In this document: positions 22,839 to 30,482 of the stretch, piece after piece | Numbering within the stretch: the stretch's first letter is position 1 | How the letters are laid out: each line of letters starts with the position of its first letter | Origin: GCA-2701705 sp036163455 | Lineage (GTDB): Bacteria > Pseudomonadota > Gammaproteobacteria > GCA-002705445 > GCA-002716945 | DNA: 30,733 bases | Assembly: GCA_036163455.1 (NCBI GenBank) | Contig: JAYZKL010000001.1 | Coordinates: 1 to 30,733 of the forward strand | Direction: 5' to 3' | Notes under the pieces: model-generated | The model's input: only the letters and a program-made list of their open reading frames with translations | What the model was told of the DNA's origin: nothing | The model's database searches: none | Translations under genes and position numbers: made by a program

Positions 22839-23864
22839 ATGAGAAAAATATTAATATTCTGTTTTGTTTTATTTTTTACCAATTCTTTTGCAGACGATAA
22901 TACTTACAACAATAAGGATGTAAAAGATTTTATAACTTTTATGAAAGAAACTCATAGCTATGATGAAAATAAATTAAGAAGGTTGTTTGATGAAATCACT
23001 CCAGAAAATAGATTAACTAAGTTTTTTAAAAAAGCTCCCGAAAGGACATTGACTTGGAATGGTTGCACAAAAAAAGAAAAAGGATGCATAAATTATAAAA
23101 ACTTATTTGTTAATAAAAGTTTATCAAACGGTGGAGTTGTATTTTGGAATGAAAATGAAAGAATCTTGAGGAAGGCTTCAATTAGGTTTGGAGTTCCTCC
23201 TGAAATAATTGTAGCTATTATAGGAATTGAAAGTAAGTTTGGATTGAAAACAGGAACATTTAAGACGTTTGATACTTTAGCTTCTCTATCACTTGGCCCA
23301 AATAAGGGAAGAAGAGCTAAGTTTTATAAGACTGAACTTATAAACTTTCTTCTCATGTGTTCTGAAAATAATTTCAATCCATCTGAGATTAAAGGTTCCT
23401 ATGCTGGAGCTCTAGGTAAACCTCAATTTATATCAAGCAGCTATAGAAATTTTGCAATAGATTTTAATGATGACAATATTATAAATTTATGGGAATCAAA
23501 TGCAGATGTCATCGGAAGCGTGGCTAATTATTTAAATAAAAATGGTTGGCAACAGGATAAATTGGTTATGACAGATATAACCTATCCAGAGCAATCTTCT
23601 TCAATAGTATTTAACCAGTCAAAAAAATCATATAAACCTGTTACCCCATATCATTTTTTTGTAAGTAAGAACATAAAGTCGGTTTCAGATTTATCCAATG
23701 ACGATCTTTTGTCTATTATTAGGTTTAAAGAAAAAGAAGGTATGGCTTATAAGTTTGGGCATAAAAACTTTTATGTGATCACCCGGTACAATAGAAGCAG
23801 ATTGTATGCATTGGCAGTTTATTTTCTTGGAGAGAAAATTAAATTAGAAAAAACGGGGCGGTGA
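22839..23864 (+). CDS. mltB: Lytic murein transglycosylase B
   Basis: This 341-aa exported enzyme cleaves glycan strands with formation of 1,6-anhydroMurNAc. It has a signal peptide (MRKILIFCFVLFFTNSFA) without lipobox, so it is probably soluble in the periplasm rather than a lipoprotein as in E. coli. The catalytic Glu is E131 in VAIIGIESKFG. YAGALGKPQFISSSYRNFAID and LWESNADVIGSVANYL are family hallmarks. GAGGA at the end of rodA serves as ribosome-binding site. In many relatives rlpA follows; here dacA comes next and rlpA is absent from this spot. Confidence 0.94.
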   Translation: MRKILIFCFVLFFTNSFADDNTYNNKDVKDFITFMKETHSYDENKLRRLFDEITPENRLTKFFKKAPERTLTWNGCTKKEKGCINYKNLFVNKSLSNGGVVFWNENERILRKASIRFGVPPEIIVAIIGIESKFGLKTGTFKTFDTLASLSLGPNKGRRAKFYKTELINFLLMCSENNFNPSEIKGSYAGALGKPQFISSSYRNFAIDFNDDNIINLWESNADVIGSVANYLNKNGWQQDKLVMTDITYPEQSSSIVFNQSKKSYKPVTPYHFFVSKNIKSVSDLSNDDLLSIIRFKEKEGMAYKFGHKNFYVITRYNRSRLYALAVYFLGEKIKLEKTGR

Positions 23865-23881
23865 TGAAATTTATAATATGT

Positions 23882-23887
23882 TATAAT
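23882..23887 (+). promoter_or_regulatory. TATAAT five bases before the dacA start
   Basis: A consensus TATAAT ends 5 nt before the ATG at 23893. No Shine-Dalgarno is present in the 28-bp gap after mltB. If this box is used, the dacA transcript starts at its ATG, giving dacA an own promoter in addition to the operon. A downstream ATG at 23899 would fit equally (MRKLIHS). Confidence 0.45.
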
Positions 23888-23892
23888 CTCTG

Positions 23893-25044
23893 ATGTTTAT
23901 GAGAAAACTTATCCATAGTATTATATTAACTGCATTTTTTTGTATAGGAATTGCTCAACATTCATTTGTTTTTGCGGCACCAATACCAAAGCCACCTAAA
24001 CTCAATGTTGAATCATACGTTATTATGGATTTTAGTAGTGGAGCTATTATTGCATCTAAAAATGCGGATTTACCATTACCACCTGCTAGCATCACAAAAA
24101 TTATGACCTCATATATTGCTTTTTTAGAATTAAGGGATGGTTCTATGAGACTGGATGATGAAGTTTTAATTAGTGAAAAAGCATGGAAGACGGGAGGCTC
24201 TAAGATGTTTATAGAGGTAGGTAAAAAAGTTAAAGTAACTGACCTACTTCAAGGAATTGTGACTAGTTCAGGGAATGATGCTAGCGTTGCAATGGCAGAA
24301 CATATATCAGGTGATATTGATACATTTTCGATATATATGAATCAGTTAGCTGATAATCTAGGGCTTAAAAATACTAATTATACAAACCCAACAGGCTTGC
24401 CTCATAGAGATCTTTATACTTCTGCTAGGGATATTGCAGTTTTATCTAGAGCATTAATAAAAAAATTTCCCGAGTACTATCGATTGTATAGTCAAAAAGA
24501 ATATGTTTTTAATGAGATAAAACAATATTCGAGAAATAAATTACTATTTATGGATGATAGAGTTGATGGAATTAAAACCGGTTTCACAAAAAGAGCTGGT
24601 TACTGCTTAGCAGCTTCATCAAAAAGAGGGAATAGGAGACTCATCACTGTGGTACTAGGGGCAAAAACACCTGACTATAGAATAGATTCAACTAAGGCTC
24701 TTTTAGAATATGGTTTTAGATTCTATGAGACACATAAACTTTATAAAAAACAAGAACTAGTGCATAACGCTAGAATTTATAATGGTGAAAAAAGAGAGAT
24801 AAAGCTGGGAGTTGAAGAAGATTTTTATATTTCCATACCCCGAAGGCAGAAAAAGAATATCAAAATATCATTTGTTATAGATCAAAATATAGTAGCACCT
24901 ATTTCAAAAAATACTGCGCTGGGATTCACTGTTATAAAACTTAATGGTGAAGTTGTTTCTAGAGCTAAATTAATAGCGTTAGAAGATATCAAGGAAGGAA
25001 GTTTCTATAGGAGGACTGTAGACTCTATACTTCATGTCTTTTAG
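23893..25044 (+). CDS. dacA: D-alanyl-D-alanine carboxypeptidase (PBP5/6 type)
   Basis: This 383-aa low-molecular-mass PBP removes the terminal D-Ala from peptidoglycan stem peptides in the periplasm. It has a signal peptide (about 1-28, AFA-like cut before APIPKPP), the active-site S66-I-T-K69, S126-G-N128 and K228-T-G230, a C-terminal beta-sandwich domain (from about 275), and an end helix for membrane attachment (IKEGSFYRRTVDSILHVF). Length is normal. It may start at Met3 (MRKLIHS). The next gene, dat, follows after 5 bp. Confidence 0.95.
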   Translation: MFMRKLIHSIILTAFFCIGIAQHSFVFAAPIPKPPKLNVESYVIMDFSSGAIIASKNADLPLPPASITKIMTSYIAFLELRDGSMRLDDEVLISEKAWKTGGSKMFIEVGKKVKVTDLLQGIVTSSGNDASVAMAEHISGDIDTFSIYMNQLADNLGLKNTNYTNPTGLPHRDLYTSARDIAVLSRALIKKFPEYYRLYSQKEYVFNEIKQYSRNKLLFMDDRVDGIKTGFTKRAGYCLAASSKRGNRRLITVVLGAKTPDYRIDSTKALLEYGFRFYETHKLYKKQELVHNARIYNGEKREIKLGVEEDFYISIPRRQKKNIKISFVIDQNIVAPISKNTALGFTVIKLNGEVVSRAKLIALEDIKEGSFYRRTVDSILHVF

Positions 25045-25049
25045 AATTT

Positions 25050-25898
25050 ATGCAAGAACAAATATATTTGAATGGAAGCTTCGTTACCAAAGAAGAAGCA
25101 AAAATTTCTGTGATGGACCGGGGTTTTTTATTTGGTGATGGTGTATACGAACTGATACCAGTATATAATGGAAAACCCTTTTTATTAGATAAGCATCTAT
25201 CAAGACTAGATAATAGTCTTGCTATGATAGAAATAAAAAAATTTTCAAATGAATTTAGAATTAAAGAAATAATAGCTGAAATCATCAGTAAAAATAAATA
25301 TCGTAACCATTTTATTTATATACAGATTACGCGTGGAATACATGCTGATCGTCAACATATTTATCAATCAAAAATTGATCCAAGTGTGCTTGTTATGGGT
25401 CAATTCTCTAAACCTTATACATTTGAAGAAATTAAAAATGGATTTAAGGCAATTATTCATGAGGATTATAGGTGGAGAAGAGCAAATATAAAAAGCACCT
25501 CTCTTCTTGGAAATGTTTTATTAAAAAATCATGCAGCAAAACAAGGAATGTATGAAACCATACTAATACACAATGATAAAGTAACAGAAGGATCTGCTAG
25601 TAATATCTTTTTTGTAAAAGATAATAAGGTATATACTCCGAGGCTAGGCAATGAATTATTATCAGGTGTTACAAGGAATCTTATATTAGAATTGCTCCAA
25701 TCTAATAAATATCATGTTGAAGAGTCTGAGGTAACTAAAGGAGAAATTCAATCAGCCGATGAAATATGGTGTTCTAGCTCAACAAACCCAATCGCCCCTA
25801 TTATTGAAGTTGACGGGGCATCAGTTAATAACGGCATAATTGGCAATGTGACACTGGCAACACATAAGCTAGTATCTGATTTTATAAGTAAATACTAA
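25050..25898 (+). CDS. dat: D-amino-acid aminotransferase (PLP fold class IV)
   Basis: This 282-aa cytosolic PLP enzyme interconverts D-alanine and D-glutamate with their keto acids, the branch that can supply D-amino acids for peptidoglycan. Signatures are MDRGFLFGDGVYE (22-34), ITRGIHADRQH (93-103), the catalytic K148 in IKSTSLLGNV, and E180 in KVTEGSASNIFFV. Class IV also includes BCAT and ADC lyase; the RGxxADR-H stretch and the dacA neighbour favour D-amino-acid transaminase. It follows dacA by 5 bp without a visible ribosome-binding site. A strong hairpin follows. Confidence 0.9.
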   Translation: MQEQIYLNGSFVTKEEAKISVMDRGFLFGDGVYELIPVYNGKPFLLDKHLSRLDNSLAMIEIKKFSNEFRIKEIIAEIISKNKYRNHFIYIQITRGIHADRQHIYQSKIDPSVLVMGQFSKPYTFEEIKNGFKAIIHEDYRWRRANIKSTSLLGNVLLKNHAAKQGMYETILIHNDKVTEGSASNIFFVKDNKVYTPRLGNELLSGVTRNLILELLQSNKYHVEESEVTKGEIQSADEIWCSSSTNPIAPIIEVDGASVNNGIIGNVTLATHKLVSDFISKY

Positions 25899-25904
25899 TT
25901 AGAA

Positions 25905-25936
25905 ATCAACCACTCAGATAATTCTGAGTGGTTGAT
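25905..25936. terminator. Bidirectional terminator, perfect 14-bp stem
   Basis: ATCAACCACTCAGA (25905-25918) pairs perfectly with TCTGAGTGGTTGAT (25923-25936) around TAAT. It lies between the end of dat (plus) and the end of the lipoprotein gene (minus), with AT-rich flanks, so it likely serves both. Confidence 0.9.
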
Positions 25937-25943
25937 AAATAAT

Positions 25944-26177
25944 TTATTTTGCAGGAGATGCTGGATCACAAGAATATGCAGCTGCACCCATTTCTTGGGC
26001 TTTTGATGTGCACTCATCTCTTGATGAAAATGGACCATGCGTAGTAAAATCCTCGAAGTTACCTTCTGTAGGATATACCTTTGCAGTATAACTCGTTGGT
26101 GGTGTACCAACGCCACTACCACAAGAAGTTAAAACCACGGTCAGCATCAACATTGTAAATATTGTTAAATTTCTCAT
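25944..26177 (-). CDS. Small outer-membrane-type lipoprotein, 77 aa
   Basis: The start MRNLTIFTMLMLTVVLTSCG has a lipobox LTSC with the lipid-accepting C19, and Gly follows. The mature part has only about 58 residues, with two more cysteines (DECTSKAQ and YSCDPAS) that could form a disulfide, and starts with a flexible GSGVGTPP. I recognise no family. I use this ATG rather than one ten codons upstream because a GGGGGG stretch sits just before it and the lipoprotein signal begins here. It stands alone, convergent to dat and divergent from the DUF1326 gene. Confidence 0.75.
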   Translation of the reverse strand: MRNLTIFTMLMLTVVLTSCGSGVGTPPTSYTAKVYPTEGNFEDFTTHGPFSSRDECTSKAQEMGAAAYSCDPASPAK

Positions 26178-26205
26178 GCGCCCCCCTAGTTGAGTCGTAT
26201 CCTCC

Positions 26206-26211
26206 ATTATA
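26206..26211 (-). promoter_or_regulatory. -10 box (TATAAT) for the small lipoprotein gene
   Basis: TGTATAAT on the minus strand is a consensus -10 box; the -35 region is not convincing. Initiation near 26199 leaves about 22 nt before the ATG at 26177. The stretch 26212-26316 is very AT-rich and holds nothing else that I can name. Confidence 0.5.
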
Positions 26212-26316
26212 CAAAAAAATATATGTATTTCCTTATAAATTTGAGCTGATTTTAAATATTTCTCTAAAATTTCTATGAAACTTAAAAAATTTATAATAAT
26301 CTAGATAGACAATATT

Positions 26317-26344
26317 TTGTTTAAGCGTTAGTTTTGAATAAAAT
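26317..26344 (+). promoter_or_regulatory. Promoter of the DUF1326 gene
   Basis: TTGTTT (26317-26322), a 16-nt spacer and TAAAAT (26339-26344) form a plausible sigma-70 promoter, with initiation near 26351. The predicted start site lies inside the palindrome at 26343-26362. Confidence 0.45.
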
Positions 26345-26362
26345 ATTAGTAATTACTAATAT
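26343..26362. promoter_or_regulatory. Perfect 20-bp palindrome, candidate operator
   Basis: ATATTAGTAATTACTAATAT is an exact inverted repeat with no spacer. It overlaps the end of the -10 box and the predicted start site of the DUF1326 gene, and ends before the AAGGAG. A dimeric repressor bound here would block transcription. No regulator gene lies in the window. Confidence 0.6.
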
Positions 26363-26378
26363 ACAAAGGAGATCTGAC

Positions 26379-27176
26379 ATGTCAGAAAATACAAAGAGAA
26401 GTTTGCTTTCTAAAATCTCTGATTCGAGAAGAGAGTTTATGAAAGGACTTGCGACCGTTGCAGCTGCAACTCCAATTGTTGGGTCAATGTTTAAGTCAGA
26501 AGATGCCGAAGCGGCTAGTGGAGTACATAGCATGTATCTTAAAGGTACATATTTTGAGTCATGTACATGTGAAACAATATGCCCTTGTTTGTTATTGTTA
26601 GATCCAACCAAAGGTTATTGCACAGCATTACTTGGTTGGAATATTGAAAAAGGTCATGTTGGTGATGTAGATGTAAGCGGCTTAAAAGTTGCTATGTTTT
26701 TACATGCGCCTGAAAATCTGCTTAAGGGCGGTTTTAAAGTAGCGGTATACATCGATGACAATGCAAGTAGCTCACAACACCAAGCTTTGAAAGAAGCTTA
26801 CCATGGTATACATGGAGGACATTTAGGTGTTGTTGCTAGTCTTGTTAAGGGGAAAGAGGGTGGACCTCGTGAGTTTTTACCGACAAGGTCGGCTGAAATT
26901 AGCTTTAAGGAACATTCACCTCACAGACATTTGATCGTTCATGGATATGGAGAAAACAAGATGGAGCAGTTAGGTGGAGCAGCAGGAAGACCTGTCATGG
27001 TGCATGATACACCATTGGCTGTAGCACCTCCGTTCCCTATTACTGTCAGCAGAGCGTCTAAGATGACTTATAACGACCACGGTATAAATCATTCTTTTGA
27101 AGGCGGCAATGGGTTAAGCTCGCCATTTGTTTATATGGATGGTGGAGCAAAACAAACTGCTGTTGAAGTAGGTTAA
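26379..27176 (+). CDS. Tat-exported DUF1326 protein
   Basis: This 265-aa protein starts MSENTKRSLL behind AAGGAG; an in-frame ATG 15 codons upstream lies within the promoter palindrome. A twin-arginine signal SRREFMKG (16-23) and Ala-rich stretch indicate folded export by Tat. The DUF1326 domain follows, with the Cys cluster C62-x-C64-x3-C68-x-C70 (SCTCETICPCL) and C81, likely a metal site. His-rich places (HGIHGGH, EHSPHRH) occur later. DUF1326 is of unknown function and often neighbours DUF2182, as here. Tat export plus Cys/His cluster suggest a cofactor or metal loaded in the cytosol; copper is a guess from the neighbouring Met-rich protein. Confidence 0.82.
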   Translation: MSENTKRSLLSKISDSRREFMKGLATVAAATPIVGSMFKSEDAEAASGVHSMYLKGTYFESCTCETICPCLLLLDPTKGYCTALLGWNIEKGHVGDVDVSGLKVAMFLHAPENLLKGGFKVAVYIDDNASSSQHQALKEAYHGIHGGHLGVVASLVKGKEGGPREFLPTRSAEISFKEHSPHRHLIVHGYGENKMEQLGGAAGRPVMVHDTPLAVAPPFPITVSRASKMTYNDHGINHSFEGGNGLSSPFVYMDGGAKQTAVEVG

Positions 27177-27190
27177 TAAAACTAAATTTT

Positions 27191-27225
27191 CGACCCATGA
27201 CCTAAAATCATGGGTCGTTTTTTTT
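27191..27225 (+). terminator. Intrinsic terminator touching the DUF2182 start
   Basis: CGACCCATGA (27191-27200) pairs perfectly with TCATGGGTCG (27208-27217), loop CCTAAAA, followed by eight T (27218-27225). It is a textbook terminator for the DUF1326 gene. Only five bases separate the T run from the DUF2182 ATG. Confidence 0.93.
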
Positions 27226-27230
27226 ACAGT

Positions 27231-28091
27231 ATGAAAGATAAAGATGAAATTCTAGCTCAGGATATTCCACTCAAAGATAGAATGACTGTATATGTAGGAG
27301 TTATTGTTGTTCTATTAACGTCATGGTTCTACATACTTGGTATGGGATGGCATATGGGAACTTTACCTTTTTCCGATAACATGACTATGGAAATGCCAAT
27401 GGATGGTTCTATGAAGATGGATAAAGACATGAGTTTGCTTTCATCGATGCTTACATGGATGCCGCCTATGGATAATGCCTGGCATGCAAAAGACTTCTTC
27501 CTACTTTTTTTAATGTGGTCCGTAATGATGGTTGCGATGATGACACCATCTATATTGCCAATGTTGATGTTATTTACAACATTAAATGTTAGGCAAAAAC
27601 AGCAAGGACAAACAGCTTCATCGTCACTCATTCTTTTAATCGGGTATCTTATGAGCTGGATTATTTTTAGTTTAATAATAACGTTGCCTCAATATTTTAT
27701 GCATATAAGTGGGATGTTAAATCCAATGATGGAGCCATTACATGCATATCTTGGCTCAGTTGTGTTAATCATTGCTGGCATCTATCAGTTCACTCCACTC
27801 AAAGATGCATGTTTAAATGTTTGTCAATCACCTTTGAGTTTTATGATGAATAATTGGAAAGAAGGTAATTTAGGAGCATTTATTATTGGCTATAAACATG
27901 GGTTTTACTGTGTCGGATGTTGTTGGGCTTTGATGTTAACCTTGTTTGCTCTCGGAGTCATGAATATTTTGTGGGTTATAATTTTAACCATTTTTGTCCT
28001 GTTTGAAAAATTAGCTTATAAGCAACCACTCCTATTTAGAAAAATTACAGGAACTTTGTTTATTTTATGGGGAATAGGAATTTCTCTGTAA
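27231..28091 (+). CDS. DUF2182 metal-binding-type integral membrane protein
   Basis: This 286-aa protein belongs to DUF2182 (predicted metal-binding membrane protein). Hydrophobic segments: about 20-38, 88-115, 132-155, 172-186, 232-256 and 272-285. Family hallmarks are WSVMMVAMMTPSILPML (96-112), AGIYQFTPLKDACLNVCQSP (182-201) and HGFYCVGCCWALM (223-235). The first loop (39-80) is very Met-rich (MTMEMPMDGSMKMDKDM), like copper-binding loops. I reject an ATG at 27210 because it lies inside the terminator hairpin. No ribosome-binding site is seen. Its function is unknown; with the DUF1326 partner it may move or sense a soft metal ion. Confidence 0.85.
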   Translation: MKDKDEILAQDIPLKDRMTVYVGVIVVLLTSWFYILGMGWHMGTLPFSDNMTMEMPMDGSMKMDKDMSLLSSMLTWMPPMDNAWHAKDFFLLFLMWSVMMVAMMTPSILPMLMLFTTLNVRQKQQGQTASSSLILLIGYLMSWIIFSLIITLPQYFMHISGMLNPMMEPLHAYLGSVVLIIAGIYQFTPLKDACLNVCQSPLSFMMNNWKEGNLGAFIIGYKHGFYCVGCCWALMLTLFALGVMNILWVIILTIFVLFEKLAYKQPLLFRKITGTLFILWGIGISL

Positions 28092-28092
28092 T

Positions 28093-28368
28093 TTGAAAAA
28101 ACACCTAATTATTTCCGGAAAAGTTCAAGGAGTCGGTTTTCGTTACTGGTTACAGTCAGTTTCTACAAAACTAAATGTACAAGGCTGGGTCAGACATTTA
28201 AAAACTGGAGAAGTAGAAGCTTTAGTGGTAGGTGAAGATCAAACTATCGAAGAAATAATCAATCAGTGTAAAAGTGGCCCTGATAGCTCATTTGTTAAAA
28301 AGGTTCAGATATCAGATACTGATGAAGAATATAATAAAAACTATTTTGAAATATATCCTACAGAGTAA
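28093..28368 (+). CDS. acyP: Acylphosphatase-like protein with Asn replaced by His
   Basis: This 91-aa protein has the acylphosphatase fold signature: ISGKVQGVGFRYWLQ with phosphate-binding R17, then VQGWVRHLKTGEVEALVVG and SGPDSSFVKKV. Acylphosphatases hydrolyse acyl phosphates such as carbamoyl phosphate. The catalytic Asn of the usual GWVxN motif is His (H35) here, which should lower or alter activity. The start is TTG one base after the DUF2182 stop, so it is read as part of that transcript. Its TAA ends exactly where the tRNA on the other strand begins. Confidence 0.85.
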   Translation: MKKHLIISGKVQGVGFRYWLQSVSTKLNVQGWVRHLKTGEVEALVVGEDQTIEEIINQCKSGPDSSFVKKVQISDTDEEYNKNYFEIYPTE

Positions 28369-28441
28369 TGGACTGTCTGGGGCTCGAACCCAGGACCTAT
28401 CGCTTAAGAGGCGACTGCTCTACCAACTGAGCTAACAGTCC
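28369..28441 (-). tRNA. tRNA-Lys, anticodon CTT
   Basis: The minus strand folds into a full 73-nt cloverleaf: acceptor GGACTGT/ACAGTCC (7 bp), D arm GCTC/GAGC, anticodon arm GTCGC/GCGAT with loop CTCTTAA (anticodon CTT, reads AAG), a 5-base variable loop, and T arm CTGGG/CCCAG with TTCGAGC. The discriminator is A, as expected for lysine. CCA is not encoded (ATTAC follows), so it must be added after transcription. Its 5' end is 1 nt after the murU stop and its 3' end abuts the acyP stop, so no separate promoter fits between murU and the tRNA. Confidence 0.97.
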
Positions 28442-28442
28442 A

Positions 28443-29096
28443 TCAATTATTCGAAAGGCTCTTTCTTACTTGGTCTAAGCGTTCAGGCGTTCCTACATCT
28501 TCCCACAACCCTTGGTATAATTCGCCAGTAATATTATTTTCAATCTTTAGAATCTCGCCTAACTCTTTATGATTATGTAATTCAAAAAGTTTGGGTTTAT
28601 AGATACCTATACCAGAAAAAGTATAATCTTTTCCAGGTATGATTTTTTTTCCATTAAGAGAGAAATCTCCATCATGTTGCGGAGGGTTCTTAACTAAAAT
28701 AATATGACCTAATGCTTCATCTGATAATTTTTTTTTCAAATCTATGAATAGATAATTCGTCCAAATATCTGCATTCACCACAATAAAGGGTTGTTTATCA
28801 AAAAATTCAATAATTTTTCTTATTCCATTACCTGTCCCAATAGGGTTATCACCTTCATTACTAACTGTGATTGAAATTCCAAATTTAGACCCATCCCCTA
28901 TATGATCTATTATTTGATTACCCAAATAACCAACATTAACAATTATTTCTTTGATACCTGATTCAGACAAGCGTAGTATTTTATCTTCAATTAAAGTAAT
29001 ATCTCCAATCCTTAGCATAGGTTTAGGTATATCTTGAGTTAAAGGCATCATCCTTTTGCCTCGGCCAGAAGCTAAAATCATCGCTTTAGTAATCAT
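28443..29096 (-). CDS. murU: N-acetylmuramate-1-phosphate uridylyltransferase (MurU-like)
   Basis: This 217-aa sugar-1-phosphate nucleotidyltransferase has the signature ILASGRGKRMMPLTQDIPKP (7-26), VNVGYLGNQI, the uridine/metal-site VVNADIW and the C-terminal WEDVGTPERLDQV. The immediate partner is an AmgK-like kinase (4-nt overlap), and the pair is the MurNAc salvage route that bypasses de novo UDP-MurNAc synthesis in Pseudomonas. That context decides MurU over mannose-1-phosphate guanylyltransferase. The route recycles muropeptide sugars released by lytic enzymes such as MltB in this window. Confidence 0.88.
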   Translation of the reverse strand: MITKAMILASGRGKRMMPLTQDIPKPMLRIGDITLIEDKILRLSESGIKEIIVNVGYLGNQIIDHIGDGSKFGISITVSNEGDNPIGTGNGIRKIIEFFDKQPFIVVNADIWTNYLFIDLKKKLSDEALGHIILVKNPPQHDGDFSLNGKKIIPGKDYTFSGIGIYKPKLFELHNHKELGEILKIENNITGELYQGLWEDVGTPERLDQVRKSLSNN

Positions 29097-30070
29097 AATT
29101 TTTTATTAATTTCTAAATCATTCAATAATGATTTAATATCATCCAATTCGCTATATTTCTCAATAGTTTTATTTATATATGAGTATGTTCTTGGTATATC
29201 TTCTATAAAATGTTTCTTCTGATCTCTATGTTTTAGTCTAGAAAATATGCCAATAGCTTTTAAGTGCCTTTGGAGTGCCGTTACATCAAACCAGAATTTA
29301 AATTCATCAAGATTCATGTTTGGGTAAGCTACTCTTATTCTCCTGTAATATGAATCAATCATCCTATCTACTAAAGCTTCATTCCATTTTATATAGCAAT
29401 CATTTAAAAGTGATGCTAAATCATAAGTAATCGGTCCAATCAACGCATCTTGGTAATCTAGGACACCCGGATTTTCAACATCCAAAACCATAAGGTTTCT
29501 TGAATGGTAATCTCTATGCATGAAAGTTGTTGGAATTGTTAGAATTATTTTAATTACAGACTGAAAACATTCATTTATAAAATTTGCGCCTGAGTTTTTA
29601 AAATCAAGTTCCAATTCACGCTCTAGAAACCAATTCTTAAAGAGGTTCATTTCTAATAACATTTCTTCAGCATCAAATAATTTTAAATCCTTAGTATCTG
29701 TTCTAGATTGCATTTTCCTGATAGTATCCAGAGCATCGGTGTAGAGACAAAAAACAGTTTCATCATTTAGTTTATTTAGATATTGGTCTGTCCCAAAATC
29801 TGTCATTAGAATAAAGCCCTGATCTTCATTTACTTCAAAAATTTCAGGAACATTAACGTCAGCATCCTTTAATCTCTTGGTTATATCTAAAAAAGAATCA
29901 AGAGGTTCTTTTTTAGGTGGAGCATCCATGATGATTTTGCTTTTATTGTCAGAATAAATTCTGTAATAACTTCTAAAACTTGCATCTGATGAAGCTACTT
30001 CTATCTTATACTTTGAAGAATTTAAAGAAGATAACCAGCTATCGAGCAATATTTTTCTTTTTTTATCCAT
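29093..30070 (-). CDS. amgK: Anomeric MurNAc/GlcNAc kinase (AmgK-like)
   Basis: This 325-aa aminoglycoside-phosphotransferase-fold kinase phosphorylates MurNAc at C1 for recycling. It shows the nucleotide-site start ASSDASFRSYYRIY (26-39), the catalytic loop FMHRDYHSRNLMV (183-195, D187) and the metal motif GVLDYQDALIGP (202-213). Length matches Pseudomonas AmgK (about 340). It overlaps murU by 4 nt. In Pseudomonas amgK-murU sit next to lptD; here they are 12 kb away. A general choline/APH kinase is the alternative, but the murU partner makes AmgK likely. Confidence 0.88.
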   Translation of the reverse strand: MDKKRKILLDSWLSSLNSSKYKIEVASSDASFRSYYRIYSDNKSKIIMDAPPKKEPLDSFLDITKRLKDADVNVPEIFEVNEDQGFILMTDFGTDQYLNKLNDETVFCLYTDALDTIRKMQSRTDTKDLKLFDAEEMLLEMNLFKNWFLERELELDFKNSGANFINECFQSVIKIILTIPTTFMHRDYHSRNLMVLDVENPGVLDYQDALIGPITYDLASLLNDCYIKWNEALVDRMIDSYYRRIRVAYPNMNLDEFKFWFDVTALQRHLKAIGIFSRLKHRDQKKHFIEDIPRTYSYINKTIEKYSELDDIKSLLNDLEINKKL

Positions 30071-30119
30071 ATTATAGATATTACTATAAAGATATAATTA
30101 TTGGGTAATACTTAAAAAG

Positions 30120-30482
30120 ATGAAAGAAAAGAATATATTTGATGAATCTATGATTCTCCAAATCCAAGCAAAAGAAATAGGTTTGGATTGGCTGGAGATA
30201 AAAGGAATTATAAATAAATTAAGAGAGGAAACTGCTGAAGTAGAAAAAGCAATAGATAATGATAATAGCCATCAGATAGAAGAAGAAATTGGGGATTTAT
30301 TATTTACAGTAATCTGCCTTGCAAGACATCTAAAAATTAACCCAAATCAAATCTTAGAATCTGCTAACGAAAAATTTAGGAATAGATTTGAAAAAGTAAC
30401 ATTAATAATGAAGGAAAGAGGGAAGGAGTATGTTGGTCCGGAAGAAATGGAGGAGATTTGGAAGTTGGCTAAAAAGAATTAA
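30120..30482 (+). CDS. MazG-like nucleotide pyrophosphohydrolase, single-domain
   Basis: This 120-aa all-alpha NTP pyrophosphohydrolase is of the MazG family. The metal-binding motifs EExxE (E36, E37, E40 in REETAEVEKA) and ExxD (E56, D59 in EEIGDLLFTVI) are present, then HLKINPNQILESANEKFRNR and GPEEMEEIWKLAK, which are typical of the C-terminal half of E. coli MazG. It is thus a half-length MazG, probably dimeric. Such enzymes clear non-canonical NTPs. TATAAT at 30093-30098 and TAATAC at 30106-30111 are possible -10 boxes; no Shine-Dalgarno is seen. It is divergent from amgK. Confidence 0.85.
   Translation: MKEKNIFDESMILQIQAKEIGLDWLEIKGIINKLREETAEVEKAIDNDNSHQIEEEIGDLLFTVICLARHLKINPNQILESANEKFRNRFEKVTLIMKERGKEYVGPEEMEEIWKLAKKN

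Noticed and set aside
25905..25936. Perfect inverted repeat as a mobile-element end
   Set aside because: A single hairpin with a 4-nt loop between convergent genes is a bidirectional terminator; no transposase or second copy is present.
26334..26378. Upstream ATG for the DUF1326 gene
   Set aside because: It overlaps the -10 box and palindrome; ATG 26379 has AAGGAG before it and places the Tat signal near the N-terminus.
27210..27230. Upstream ATG for the DUF2182 gene
   Set aside because: It lies in the 3' arm of the terminator hairpin; the product from 27231 covers the whole family.
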